DNA from: Paracyclopina nana
Lineage: Eukaryota > Arthropoda > Copepoda > Cyclopoida > Cyclopettidae
Direction: 5' to 3'
NCBI GenBank assembly: GCA_019096065.1
Contig: JAGUCH010000003.1
Coordinates: 806,001-870,000 of the forward strand
DNA: 64,000 nucleotides
A program made the translations under genes and the position numbers. Positions within the stretch are counted from its first letter, which is position 1; every line of letters begins with the position of its first letter. Below the pieces are notes generated by a model that was not told where the DNA came from, ran no database searches, and saw nothing but the letters and a program-made list of their open reading frames with translations. This document shows positions 28,795 to 38,900 of the stretch, one piece after another.

Positions 28795-31338
28795 TTATTT
28801 CTTAATAGATGGTTCTTTACGTCCTGGTTTATTTTTCCAGCAATCCAAACCATCCATGGCCTTATGCAGGCCACCACAAATATCACAACAAGTTCCATCA
28901 GCTCTTGCTGCGCTAAAGGGCATATTCACATAGTGAGGACAATCCTTGGCAATATGTGAAGCCTCATTGCAAAATATACAAGTGCCCGTTATCCAGGGGC
29001 CATATTTCTTACCAGCTGCTCCAGCAGCATTAACTACATTTTTCCCAGCTTTTTGCCGGTCATTTGGTACTTGCATAGCAGCAATTTTTGCATTTTGTAA
29101 CTCATGTGTCTGTTTTAATATGGTCTCAACCATTTCTGCAGACACACTCACTTTGGAGCTATTTGAAGCTCTAGATGTACTAGAAATAACACTGCCAACC
29201 TGACTGACTGAGTCTTCAGGATAGACATCAATGGCAGCAATTTTTGCTTTACGTCCAATATCAGGGAGAACAGGAAGCCTATGGTCACGAGCTCCTCTTT
29301 GATCCTTTTCTTTTTCAGGATCCTTTCTCGAGGAGCGCACATGGGACTGAACCACAAGTTTATTAACAACATTAATAAATGCGTTGTAAGCCTCAGCACT
29401 TCCTGCTGAGATGCCCTTTTCAAAGCATAATGTGTCAAACTCACGTAAGACCGCAGTGTACACATATGGATAGTGCATCTGGATGAATGCCATTCCATTA
29501 TTAATGGTGTTAGCGAAACATGTGTCGTCAGATCCCAAGGAACCCTTAGCTTCAAACAACTTGGTTTCAAGTTCCATGAGAGTACCCATGACTGAATAGA
29601 AGTTTTTAGTCTTATCAGCAATGGTTTCATGAATTTTGCGTTGGACAGCTCCAACATCAATGACCATTTGATGTCCCATTTGAATGTAGTCCCAAATGGT
29701 TGATAACCTTTGGTTTCGAGACCACATTAAACGGAGACGATCAGCAGTCCTTTCAGTTGATAAAGAACAAAGCACATGCATAGTAGCTTGATGTGCCCAG
29801 TTGTTTGTCACGGCTGCATTGTAAATTGCAGTCAAAAAGATATTAACAAATGTAGCACTGTGTGACTGATCGACATTGAAATAATTATTTCTTTGTGATT
29901 TGAGCACATTCCTTATATCACTGTGGGAAGGTTGTAAAACTGACCCATCAGGAGGAAGGCTCACATACAGTGCATGCAATGAAATGTCCATTGAGGACCT
30001 ATTTGCATCTTGAGCAGACTCATTTAAGGCTTTCAAGCCATAATTGGTCTCTGCTAAAATGACACGCAATTTTGCATCTAAACCAGGATCCCCTTGGAGA
30101 TATCCAAGGATACCTTTCATTTCATTAACTTGCTCAGCGTGAGTGAGTCGAGGGTTAATCACCTGAGATATAGCCCTCTTGGCTGACTCAATGCTGGTAA
30201 TTTCCTCTGTATTCACTCGAGCAACTTTTTCACTAAATGACAGGTTGTGGGCTGAAGCCACATCCTGTTTCTTTGTACGATCACGAAAACCAGACACAAT
30301 ACCCATAATTTTTGACTCAATGTGTTTTCGTCTCATATCAAGCATATCTCCTGGAAATATGTCATGTAATTCATTTATCTGAGTAATAATGCGTTCAGCG
30401 GTTTTGCTATCAAAACGTTTTGCAAAATAAGCAAATACCCGCTGTTCCTCATCAGCGCTCAGATCATCTCCATTGTACAACTTTTTTATTATGATGGAAT
30501 CATTAAGTGATGCAGCTTTTGATCCTGTGGTGGTATCAAAACCTCCTGCATTACTCCTTTTATTCTCATCAATCATAGTACTAGCAAGCATGCCACCGAT
30601 TTGCGGTGGTCCCAAAATAGAAGACATATTACCAAAGTGGACAGATTTGGAGGCATTTTGCGATTGTTCCAAATTGTCAGACTCACTAACAGATTCATTT
30701 CCTGTGGAATCTAAACCAAGGTTGGCTGCATTTATTCCAAATAATGCAGCAACACTTGTCAAACTCTGGCTTCCAGGGCTCCATTGTGCCTCAGAATTGT
30801 TAAAACCATCAGCAATTGCCTTATACAGCTCCTCAAATTCAAACTCTGCACGTTTTGCAATACTTATCATGCCTGCAAAACGGTGGAGTCCAAAAGTCCC
30901 CAGAATCAATCCAGCAAGTATCAACAAGGGATTACTTTGCCGTGTTTTTTGAACCAGCTTAGTAATATACTTGAGTACCAGAATTACCATAAGATATGGA
31001 TTTGCAATATATTTCATCATGTTGGTGAAGATGACATCAATATGTTTTGTCACACTCACAGAAATTTCAGTAGAGACAGTGGAATCTCTAGATAATTGCA
31101 CATCAAGGGCTCTCATCCAAAGACCACCGACTGTGTCAGCATCAATTGAGGCCTTGACAATCGTTTCAGTCCAATTTAGAGCTGCAAGTCCTGCCTTGGT
31201 TTGGCTTGACAGCTCACTCACATTAAAAGTAAGAGTCTGGACTACAGCATCAATAGCTGCCTCCTCCAATCCAGTCACAGCAGACAAAATCACATACAAG
31301 GGGTTAACCTTGGCTTGCATATTTGTCGCCATTGCCAT
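28795..31338 (-). CDS. gag: Gag polyprotein of giant element (847 aa)
   Basis: The start at 31338 is the first ATG after the hairpin array. Two hydrophobic segments lie at about residues 114-126 and 137-160 (NPYLMVILVLKY and NPLLILAGLILGTFG). A long helical middle part follows. Two zinc-binding knuckles are at the C-terminus: CIFCNEASHIAKDC (about 787-800) and CDICGGLHKAMDGLDC (about 818-833). The length is well above the 300-600 aa usual for Gypsy Gag. Knuckles plus position after the leader identify it as Gag; the hydrophobic segments are unexplained. The stop TAA is followed at once by the ATG of the protease ORF in the same frame. Confidence 0.8.
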   Translation of the reverse strand: MAMATNMQAKVNPLYVILSAVTGLEEAAIDAVVQTLTFNVSELSSQTKAGLAALNWTETIVKASIDADTVGGLWMRALDVQLSRDSTVSTEISVSVTKHIDVIFTNMMKYIANPYLMVILVLKYITKLVQKTRQSNPLLILAGLILGTFGLHRFAGMISIAKRAEFEFEELYKAIADGFNNSEAQWSPGSQSLTSVAALFGINAANLGLDSTGNESVSESDNLEQSQNASKSVHFGNMSSILGPPQIGGMLASTMIDENKRSNAGGFDTTTGSKAASLNDSIIIKKLYNGDDLSADEEQRVFAYFAKRFDSKTAERIITQINELHDIFPGDMLDMRRKHIESKIMGIVSGFRDRTKKQDVASAHNLSFSEKVARVNTEEITSIESAKRAISQVINPRLTHAEQVNEMKGILGYLQGDPGLDAKLRVILAETNYGLKALNESAQDANRSSMDISLHALYVSLPPDGSVLQPSHSDIRNVLKSQRNNYFNVDQSHSATFVNIFLTAIYNAAVTNNWAHQATMHVLCSLSTERTADRLRLMWSRNQRLSTIWDYIQMGHQMVIDVGAVQRKIHETIADKTKNFYSVMGTLMELETKLFEAKGSLGSDDTCFANTINNGMAFIQMHYPYVYTAVLREFDTLCFEKGISAGSAEAYNAFINVVNKLVVQSHVRSSRKDPEKEKDQRGARDHRLPVLPDIGRKAKIAAIDVYPEDSVSQVGSVISSTSRASNSSKVSVSAEMVETILKQTHELQNAKIAAMQVPNDRQKAGKNVVNAAGAAGKKYGPWITGTCIFCNEASHIAKDCPHYVNMPFSAARADGTCCDICGGLHKAMDGLDCWKNKPGRKEPSIKK

Positions 31339-31350
31339 TTTTTAAATTCC

Positions 31351-31547
31351 AGAACGAGTTCTTATCAGTGCTCAAACTAGAAGATAAATTACAATTCAAA
31401 GATTATCACTAGGATAAACCTTTTTAATAGAAAAGGCTGTAGAACAGCACTAATACCAAACTGGTAAACCAGTTATCAATACAAAACTAGAGAACTAGTT
31501 TTTCAATGAGAGGTTCAACAACAGAACCTCCTCCTGTTTAGTACAGG
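31351..31547 (-). other. Array of eight short perfect hairpins in the leader just before gag
   Basis: Stems seen directly (plus-strand coordinates): 31351-31362 AGAAC/GTTCT; 31403-31417 TTATC/GATAA; 31419-31436 CCTTTT/AAAAGG; 31436-31448 GCTGT/ACAGC; 31459-31474 AACTGG/CCAGTT; 31483-31502 AAAACTAG/CTAGTTTT; 31510-31530 GAGGTTC/GAACCTC; 31533-31547 CCTGT/ACAGG. Stems differ in sequence, loops are 2-7 bases, and seven of the eight are nearly back to back. This points to selected RNA structure, for example a packaging or translation-control region (inference). Confidence 0.75.
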
Positions 31548-32608
31548 GAAACTTGGAAAGCAATTGGTTCTCAGGTTATGCAGACAGGCACAACCCAGAT
31601 GCTCTCCCCAACACGCTCACAACACGCTCACACAATCTCAAGCACACAAAGAACAGGGTTGCTGGCTCCCTTGGGAGCCTGTTTTGTTTAACCAGGTGGA
31701 CCTCTTGATGCTCCTGTCGACTAGTGCACCAAGGTAATCCAGATGTTGCGTGGGGGTTTTGAACAGAAACAGTTTTTGGAACCTCGTTCCCACCAAACTA
31801 CCAGCTGTTGTAGCAAGGTGAAAGATAAAAAACACTTATTGCGACCTGTACATGGACCAGTCTGATTACCAGTCCAAGGCCCTTCACTGACACTTGTTAA
31901 AATTGGTTCGCACTAAATTCACTGGCACACTATCACCTCTCTAATAGGTGATCTTCTCTTCCCAGTCCAGAAGCACAATGGTCGTAGCACTTCCTTCAAA
32001 CTTTTGGCCCACTGACTTTCTTTTCGCATCTGTGGCCTCCCAGATTAGCGTAAGGGTCGTCGTGCGATTGTCCAAGCCCTTATTAACTTTTAAATCCACT
32101 CGCCAAAGAGTCAGTGTTTGGTATAGCAAGAAGAGGGGGGAGGGCACCACTGCTCCGGAGCTACTAGACGTCCAAACGCTGGGATATGCGTTCTTTGTCT
32201 CTAATTTCGCCTCCTTGGACTTATGTGGTCTTCAAATATGTGCGCCAGTACCTGGTACCTTAAATTGCACACACACTTGGCAACGAGACGCTTTCTTCAG
32301 GTCGACCAAAAGGCGATGGTGTGCTGTCTCAAGGGGTGATCGAAGTTCTGACAACAATCGTCGCCATTTTATTTTCTCTTAACCGTACCACTTGCCTCTA
32401 CCCAACTCCACCTCTACTCCTCAAGTTTGCCCTGAATTGCTCTTCTCCGATCACTGTCCGATGGGTTGTAGGACTCACTTTACCTTTGCCGATCACCCAA
32501 AGGACCACGCACCGTCTTGTGCCAGACAATGATATCTTGAAATGATAGTCCTCTCACTTCTCACTCAATTGCCGATCGAGGGTGGGATCCCCGGATGCTT
32601 CTGCAGGG
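31548..32608 (-). other. Leader (untranslated) region of giant element
   Basis: About 1.1 kb between the PBS and the hairpin array. I see no supported ORF on either strand. It probably holds packaging and possibly splice signals. Notably long for such an element. Confidence 0.5.
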
Positions 32609-32629
32609 ATCCCGGTTGAGCCCCCAAAA
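32609..32629 (-). other. Primer-binding site of giant element
   Basis: On the minus strand, three bases after the 5' LTR end, the sequence reads TGGGGGCTCAACCGGGAT (32626 down to 32609). TGG matches the complement of the tRNA CCA end. The tRNA is not identified. Confidence 0.6.
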
Positions 32630-33242
32630 TGCTCTGCGACACTGTGCCTTTACTCTGCACCTAAAGCCAGGGCCAACTCCAACTCTAAGCGGAGGCACTC
32701 GAGTCTAGCAAATATCTCAATCCTCTGTAGAATCACTCTGGTCGGGACTGAGCCTGATGGCATATATACAATGTTTTTGGGTAGACAGAGTACCAATCCT
32801 CCAAATCAGCACCACCATAAGGAGGAAGTGGCAGTGCCCAGCACTTGTCCTCCCACCAATGTGTTCCAAATCACTCCAACTGAGAAAGCCCTAGGCTTAA
32901 CCCAGCTTCCTACATTCACTAAGGAGCTCTGCAGGTTCTACCTCTTAGAATATAGTATAGCTAGTCTCAGTACATAATCCATTTATTCAAGCAGAGCCAG
33001 GAATAAAGTTGTCACAGAAAGAGCCCCTCTATTGCAGGAGGGTACGTTGACTGTCTGACACCCTCTTCGTGACTCTTCCAGTCTCGCTCCTCTCCTCCGC
33101 GCGTCCCATCGCTCGTCTCCGTCAGCCGCGGCCCCATACCAGCCTTCCATAGGTAAACTTGTGTGCGCCGCCAGTTTAAGCTCTAGCCATATGCCGTCTT
33201 CTTTCTTGCGGTTTTTTAGGGAGGGCAAGTAAGCGTCCTCCA
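32630..33242 (-). repeat. 5' LTR of giant element
   Basis: 613 bp; I found no difference from the copy at 4903-5515. Flanked on the outside by ACGT (33243-33246). Contains TATATAT on the minus strand near 32765 with a TCAGTC about 20 bases later; the promoter position is uncertain. Confidence 0.9.
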
Positions 33243-33246
33243 ACGT

Positions 33247-34117
33247 GCCCCAGCTCGAAATAAATAACTACAATAACACATAAAATTGGTTAAACATTTG
33301 AACTTTATAAACAAAAAATCCCAAAGATGTGATGTTTAAAACGCTAATTTTGAAACTTTTTTAGTAGGCAGTGGCCTTATTGTCTTTTTTCTTTTTACTG
33401 AAAAATATCCTTTCCATCATCCACCAGCACAGGGATGCAAGATTTTTTTTCATGAAAAAATGTCAAAAAAATAGCCAGGATTAGCTTAGCTGAAAATTTG
33501 GTCAATAATAGCCGATTTTGGCAAATTTGCTTTTTTGGGAGAAAAATTAAGGGTACCTCAGGAAAATTAAATTTTCTTATTTTTTTACTTTTAATTTCTT
33601 TTATCCATTGAGGAAAAAAAAGATGGCAAAAGATTCAAGCTCTTTCCAATGATATCCATTGTGTCTAATATTTCCCGAATTTGTAACACAAACTTTTGAT
33701 TTCAAAGTGTACAGAAATCTACGGGACAGACTGTATATGTGTAGTTATATGAACTGAGACAAATTGGTAAACTGATTTTTACATGCGAAAATTGCTTTCC
33801 ATCATATCAAAGCTTTAATAACCCGAGACTGCGAGGGCTGTCTTTGTTTTTATTATGTTTCCATAGCTCAGTGGTTAGAGTATTGTATGCTGATCCAACT
33901 GACTGAAGTTCGAATCTAGGATGATCCTCTCTTTTTTCAACTTTTTTTAATTTGGATTAGTTCCATGGAGGGGCATTAAATTACTTAAAATCCCTCAAAG
34001 ATTCGAGGGTCATTAAGTATTTAATATCCCCCAAAATGCTTAGAAAGAACTGTGATATAAAAGAGCTGAGTCAGATCGGTAAACTGAATTATAACACGAG
34101 GAAATCGTATTACAGGA
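33247..34117. repeat. Right-flank repeat mosaic with a tRNA-like segment
   Basis: Up to 33733 this is the right part of the foldback and of the mariner-like unit. From 33734 it continues repeat copy A. 33856-33930 is a decayed tRNA-like segment (CATAGCTCAGTGGTTAGAG ... GAAGTTCGAATC) whose inverted relative is at 4338-4410. The segment at about 33990-34110 is inverted relative to about 3346-3470. No gene seen. Confidence 0.6.
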
Positions 34118-34624
34118 TAGTGATGGAACGAGCCGGAAAATTTCGGATCGAGCGAGTTCCGAGTTTGGGAAAAAAATTCCGAGCGAGTTCGAGTTGCTCA
34201 TACAAAGTCAACTCGTTCGAGTTGGCAATTTCAAATTCCGAGGTACTTCGAGTTTCAAGCATTGCTCCATGACCTGCAGTGTTAATTTGATTTTTATTAT
34301 ATTTTTTCTAGAATTTAACCATTCACAAGTTGGTGCGCAAAAATATTAGCATATTAGCCTTATTTAAGCCCAGGCATTGGCAACACATCCATTTGCATGT
34401 AGTGGCTAAATTCCTTGTGAATGCTTAAAAAAAACAGTTTCACTTTGAAAGTTGGCTAAATTTTTCTTTTCTACTTTTAACTCGTTTGACTTTCGAGTTC
34501 GCAAAAATTGCTTCCGAGTTCCCCAAAAATATTTTTTGAGCGAGTTCGAGTTAAATGCTTATGTAGTCCGAGTCGAGTCATCCTTTCGAGTTACCGAGTC
34601 GAGTTCGAACTCGTTCCATCACTA
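34118..34624. mobile_element. hAT-type MITE (507 bp)
   Basis: Terminal inverted repeats TAGTGATGGAACGAG (34118) and CTCGTTCCATCACTA (ending 34624). The 8-bp duplication TTACAGGA (34110-34117 and 34625-34632) is diagnostic of the hAT superfamily. The interior is rich in CGAGTTCGAG-like repeats, with no ORF. The related sequence near 3346 shows the site without the insert. Confidence 0.85.
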
Positions 34625-34632
34625 TTACAGGA

Positions 34633-35915
34633 TATAAAACACTAAATTGTGTCTATGCAGTCGAAGCTAAAACTACATGGCCAAACATCAATTAAAGCTT
34701 GCGTTTCTTATCTCAAAGTCAATTTCCATCACTTTTCTATGCGTAAGTTGACGAACAAAACCAATCAGGATTTCTCTGTCTCAAGGGAGAAATAGCGAAA
34801 GTCAATCACAAGGTCATCCCATTCTGTATCGTACTTGCATCAGCACTCGGAAGTCTCGTTCAACAGTCAGAGTGAAGACATAGACAAAAAACGACATAAC
34901 GTTCGTGGTTATTTGTCAAGACTGCTAAACAACCATAGAAGAATGAATGCCAAATGTGCGGTTTTTTTCAATGCTTCTTGTTCCTTATCAAAGTTCAGCG
35001 CGCGCGCGGGGCAAAATTGATTTGAGACATGAAAGCAGTTGAGTGAGTTGACCAGCTGAAATGTCAGCTGATCTGCTAATTCAGCGATACCAGACTTGTG
35101 AGCTTCCCTAAAATAATATCATATTATTATAAAAGAAAAGCTTGAGTGAATGTGGTGTAAAGACTGAAAAACTGAAGCTTTGCCATGCCAAAGTTTAATT
35201 TTTAAAAATACTGTAGCTTTGGCCCAGATGATTACCAATCAAATCATTGCGTCCCTTGGTCGCTGTGCTCTGGATGTTGACAACTTGCGATTGGTCCCCT
35301 CTCTTGGTACGAACCATCCTGTTTTGGCGTCATTTCAGCTCCAGCTGCCACTTGCCTGTCGAGGAAAGTTGCTGTTGCAGTCGGGCAAAGGAGGTGAACT
35401 GCAAAATGTTTCTAAATGGTGGATTATACAAAGCTGTAGTAACTTCAAGTCCCAAATTCCAAATTCACGTTGTGCTTCTTTTAACCAAACATTTTATTCG
35501 GGTAAGCTCAATGCTGCTTTTTTTTTTACTTTTTTTGTCATCAAAACATTGCTTTCATTTTACGCGAAATTAGCTGGCGTTAAATTAAAAAGCAATTATG
35601 AGAAGCAGACAAGCGCTAGGGAGTTTTCCTTTTGAATAGGAAATGTAAAATGGCCATATGACACAATTTACTGCTTGACAAGTTAGTTTTGGCTTTTATT
35701 CCAAGTCGACTATGACTTTGAGTCTGGTAGCGTTGAAGACATGGCTGTCTCAAAGTGTGCGCCCGAGACTTTGCACTGCACGCCTGAAACTGAGTGAAAA
35801 AAGTCCCCTAACTCGCCTGTTAGACGGTCGAGTTGTCGATAGACAAGTGCAATGCAGCCTCTGGCTCATTCCGGAAATCTAGTGTTCATTTTAGCCACAA
35901 TTTAGGGCTCAATGA
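34633..35915. other. Intergenic or 5' region of TRAK/milton
   Basis: AT-rich. Short ORFs here have no recognisable features. One or more untranslated or first coding exons of the downstream TRAK gene must lie here or upstream, but I cannot place them. Confidence 0.4.
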
Positions 35916-38900
35916 AACGAGTCCACGCTATTCAAGCTGGCGACTTCGGGGTGCAACAATGAGCTGGCTCTGGACAGAAGGGTTTTGGCAAGCAGACAAT
36001 CTGGGGATGCGCAAGAACCCGCGGCATCCTCCATAAAGCATTACACAGACTCATCTACAATTACAGACCTCTCGAGGCTGGAAAACATCCCAGAAGTCGA
36101 AATCGTTTCGTTGCTCGAAGAAAACCTCCCAAGGTAAACTTTGGCTTTCTTTTTCACCTTCTCTGACCTCACGAAATCACTATGCCTTTTTGAATATATT
36201 TCGAGCCATCAAAAATCAAAATTGAAAAAAATTATGAGAACCAGTTTGGTTGCCAAGCGCAGGATTGAACATGTGCTTTTATTGTTGCAGGTACAAATTG
36301 AAAGCAGATTATCTCACCGAGGCCGGAGGGTATGCCAATTTAGACTTTGTCATCCAAACTCCGGTGTTGGACCCCGCACACGGCCAAGAAATTGTTGAAG
36401 GGTTGTCCACTGCACAAGTTAAAGCCACTCTAGAGTACTTCATCAGCTGTGGCGATCGGCTGTCCCAGATGACAAAAACGTACCACGACGTTGAGGCCGT
36501 CACCAGGCTGCTGCAAGAAAAGGAAAATGACCTTGAGCTGGCAGCCAAAATCGGCCAAGAGCTCCTTGAGCGCAACCGGAGGCTGGAGGAGCGTGTCAAC
36601 GGCCTCGAGATCCAGCTTGGCTCCAGCACAGAGCTAATCACCCAGCTGAGGCACGAGTTGACGATCAAAACTGATTTGCTGCATGTCTACACCAACGATG
36701 CCATCGAGGACAACTCTCCCATCTTTGAAGCCCGGAACAACAACATGGATATTTTGGAGAAGAAAATCCGCGAGCTGGAAGAGGAGAACAGGCGGTTGCA
36801 CAGTGAAGCGGCGCAGCTTGCAAAAGAGGCCTACGAGTGCGAGGCCAAGGAGGAGAGGCTGGTCACGGATGCTGTGAAACACTTGACTGAAGCCAATGTT
36901 CAAATTAACTACTTGTCTGAAGAGTTCAATGTCAAATCGGACGAATCGTTGCGGCAAAAGGAGGAAATTACTCACCTGTTGGCCCAGGTAAGAGCTTTTA
37001 ATATTTTTGCATCTGGCAAATGCTTGGCCATCAACATTGCTAGCAAATTACTCCGCTGCAAGTATTCATTTGACCCAAAAATTGTAATGAGAGAAACGTC
37101 AACACTATTGCCAATTTTTTGCCCTCTCGGCCATCATGCCCATGTCTCATTAGCAAAAAGAAGGCTAAAAATAACTGTTGTAGGTATGCGATCTGCAATC
37201 GAAGTTGAAGAAGAAGAGCTCTGAAAACGAGGAGCTGGCAACCAATTTGCAGATTTACAAGGAAACGCAAGACGAGTTGACTTCCGAGTTGACCGATTTC
37301 AAGGAAAAGTACCAAGAGGTAATGGACTTATTGCGTGACACCAGGCATGAGCTGAAAATGTCAAAGAAGCGGTCGTACCCTGGAATGGGCGAGCATAAAA
37401 TCTCTGGCATGTTCAACACAGAGTCCAGCAATTCCGAGATTCAAAATACAGGTAAAAGCAGTCTGTGATCGCATTACCAGTACTCTTCCTCATTCTGTTG
37501 TAGATCTCTCGTTGAAGTCCGAAATCCGGTCATCGCTTCGAGGAGCCTCAAAAAGCTCTGTTGAGGAAGGCTCTCTTTCAAAATACAAGAACACGTTTGA
37601 AACATTCAAGCTGGCCACTTCAAACAAAATGCACATAGGTGGCATGAGCAGTGATAGTCCTATTCCATGCTATAATCCAGGATTGGGCAGCTCTTATGAT
37701 AGGCCCCATATCATGTCCTTGACAAACGATGACATTTACAGCTACACCATATCCAGGGACACTAGTCAATCGCCCACAGCCTTTATGGATTTCGCCTTTG
37801 AGCCTTTGATCAAGACATCAGACACGCTGACCATGACTTCGGCTGGATCGTATCGAAAGAGGACAAGCTCTATGACAGAATTTAGATCGGGCTCAAAAAT
37901 GTCCGGCATAGCAATGCCTGAATACGCGGACAGTGAAGATGAGTTTTTTATTCCGGATCTCGGATCTGGAGGACAAGTGTTATCCACGCTTCCTGGCCTT
38001 GGCTCCATGGACTGTCTTTTCACAGCCAACGAGGAGTTTGGCCAACTTGGTATGAACCCCGGTGGGAGAGGTCTCTCCGGATCTCTTGGGCAATTTGAAA
38101 CTGGTGAAAGCCCCAGGCATCTTGGCGGCACTCAAAGAAGTGATCTTGGTTCTGTCCCTCTGCATGGTTCCTTGAGGAAAGACCTGGGCTCGATTCCTGG
38201 AAGAGGACCTTCTCCAGGCCTGTCGCGTCAGGAAGAGAATCCAGAGGTTAAAAATGCCCCCCATCCTGGATTGGGAATGATTCCTGGGAAGATGGGCGGC
38301 CACCCGCAATCTGGCACGGACCCAAGGGCTCGATCTGACCTCGGATCAGTACCAGGCCAGCCTGGAGTCCGACCCGATCTTGGCTCTGTGCCTGGATTAG
38401 ATGGGTTCGGCCAACCTGGCGTACGACCTGATTTGGGCTCTGTGCCTGGATTGGCAAAGCATGCTGACTCAGGTCTGGTGCCAGGACTCCTACGTCCAGA
38501 TTTGGGCACAGTTCCCAACTTCAACGACTCAGGGCTGGATTCGTTTGAGTACGAAAACGTGCGGAGGGATGGCAAGCAAAAGGATCCCGAGCTCGCAAAA
38601 GCACTTTTAAACCTAACTCCCGAGGAAGTGGAGAGGAGACGAAACCGAATGTTTAGCAAATACAGCTTTGATTTGGGGTCAGATGGCTACTCCAGTCCTG
38701 GATCACTCATGGGCCGTCCAGGGTTCCATTTTATGCCTTATGGAATCCGCACCCCTGATAGCTTGATGTCTACAGGAAGCCATGAGTGGACCGGATCCTC
38801 TGGATATGGCACAGGCTGGAAGCTGCCGGATAAGCTTCGCATAGTCAAGCCTTTGGAGGGATCACTCACCCTGCATAACTGGCAGCGGCTTGCCAAGCCA

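Larger units (their letters stand above)
4903..33242 (-). mobile_element. Giant LTR retroelement (about 19.1 kb excluding nested insert), Gypsy-like pol, envelope-like and extra genes
   Basis: The two 613-bp LTRs (4903-5515 and 32630-33242) begin TG and end CA, and appear identical base for base. The 4-bp duplication ACGT (4899-4902 and 33243-33246) flanks them. A PBS-like site abuts the right (5') LTR and a purine tract abuts the left (3') LTR, so the element is on the minus strand. Order in its own sense: leader with hairpin array, gag, protease, pol (RT-RNase H-integrase, split by the inner element), a -1 frame ORF, an antisense spliced gene, a 445-aa ORF and an envelope-like ORF. PR-RT-RH-IN order and a 4-bp duplication fit Metaviridae (Gypsy-like), but the RT is divergent. 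LTR identity implies a very recent insertion. Its size and the extra genes with their own promoters are highly unusual. Confidence 0.9.
3096..33733. mobile_element. TIR-bounded, mariner-like non-autonomous unit enclosing all inner insertions
   Basis: The left end at 3096 (CAGTCTGTCCCGTAGATTTC, continuing to about 3144) and the right end at 33733 are inverted copies identical over about 49 bp. Both are flanked by TA (3094-3095 and 33734-33735), the TA target duplication of the Tc1/mariner superfamily. Repeat copy B shows the uninterrupted form of the insertion site (cttttatatatgtatag). No transposase is visible. Without the LTR element the unit would be about 2.3 kb and includes repeat copy B, tRNA-like segments and the palindromic foldback. 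What is known: mariner-type elements insert at TA. What is inferred: that all of 3096-33733 once moved or inserted as one unit. Confidence 0.6.

Noticed and set aside
31351-31547. Hairpin series as a CRISPR-like repeat array
   Set aside because: Stems differ in sequence and there are no repeated units with spacers; this is eukaryotic DNA and the structure fits an RNA leader.
35180-35635. 151-codon ORF upstream of TRAK as a TRAK first exon
   Set aside because: No TRAK N-terminal similarity and no phase-compatible donor into the 35916-36133 exon that I could defend.
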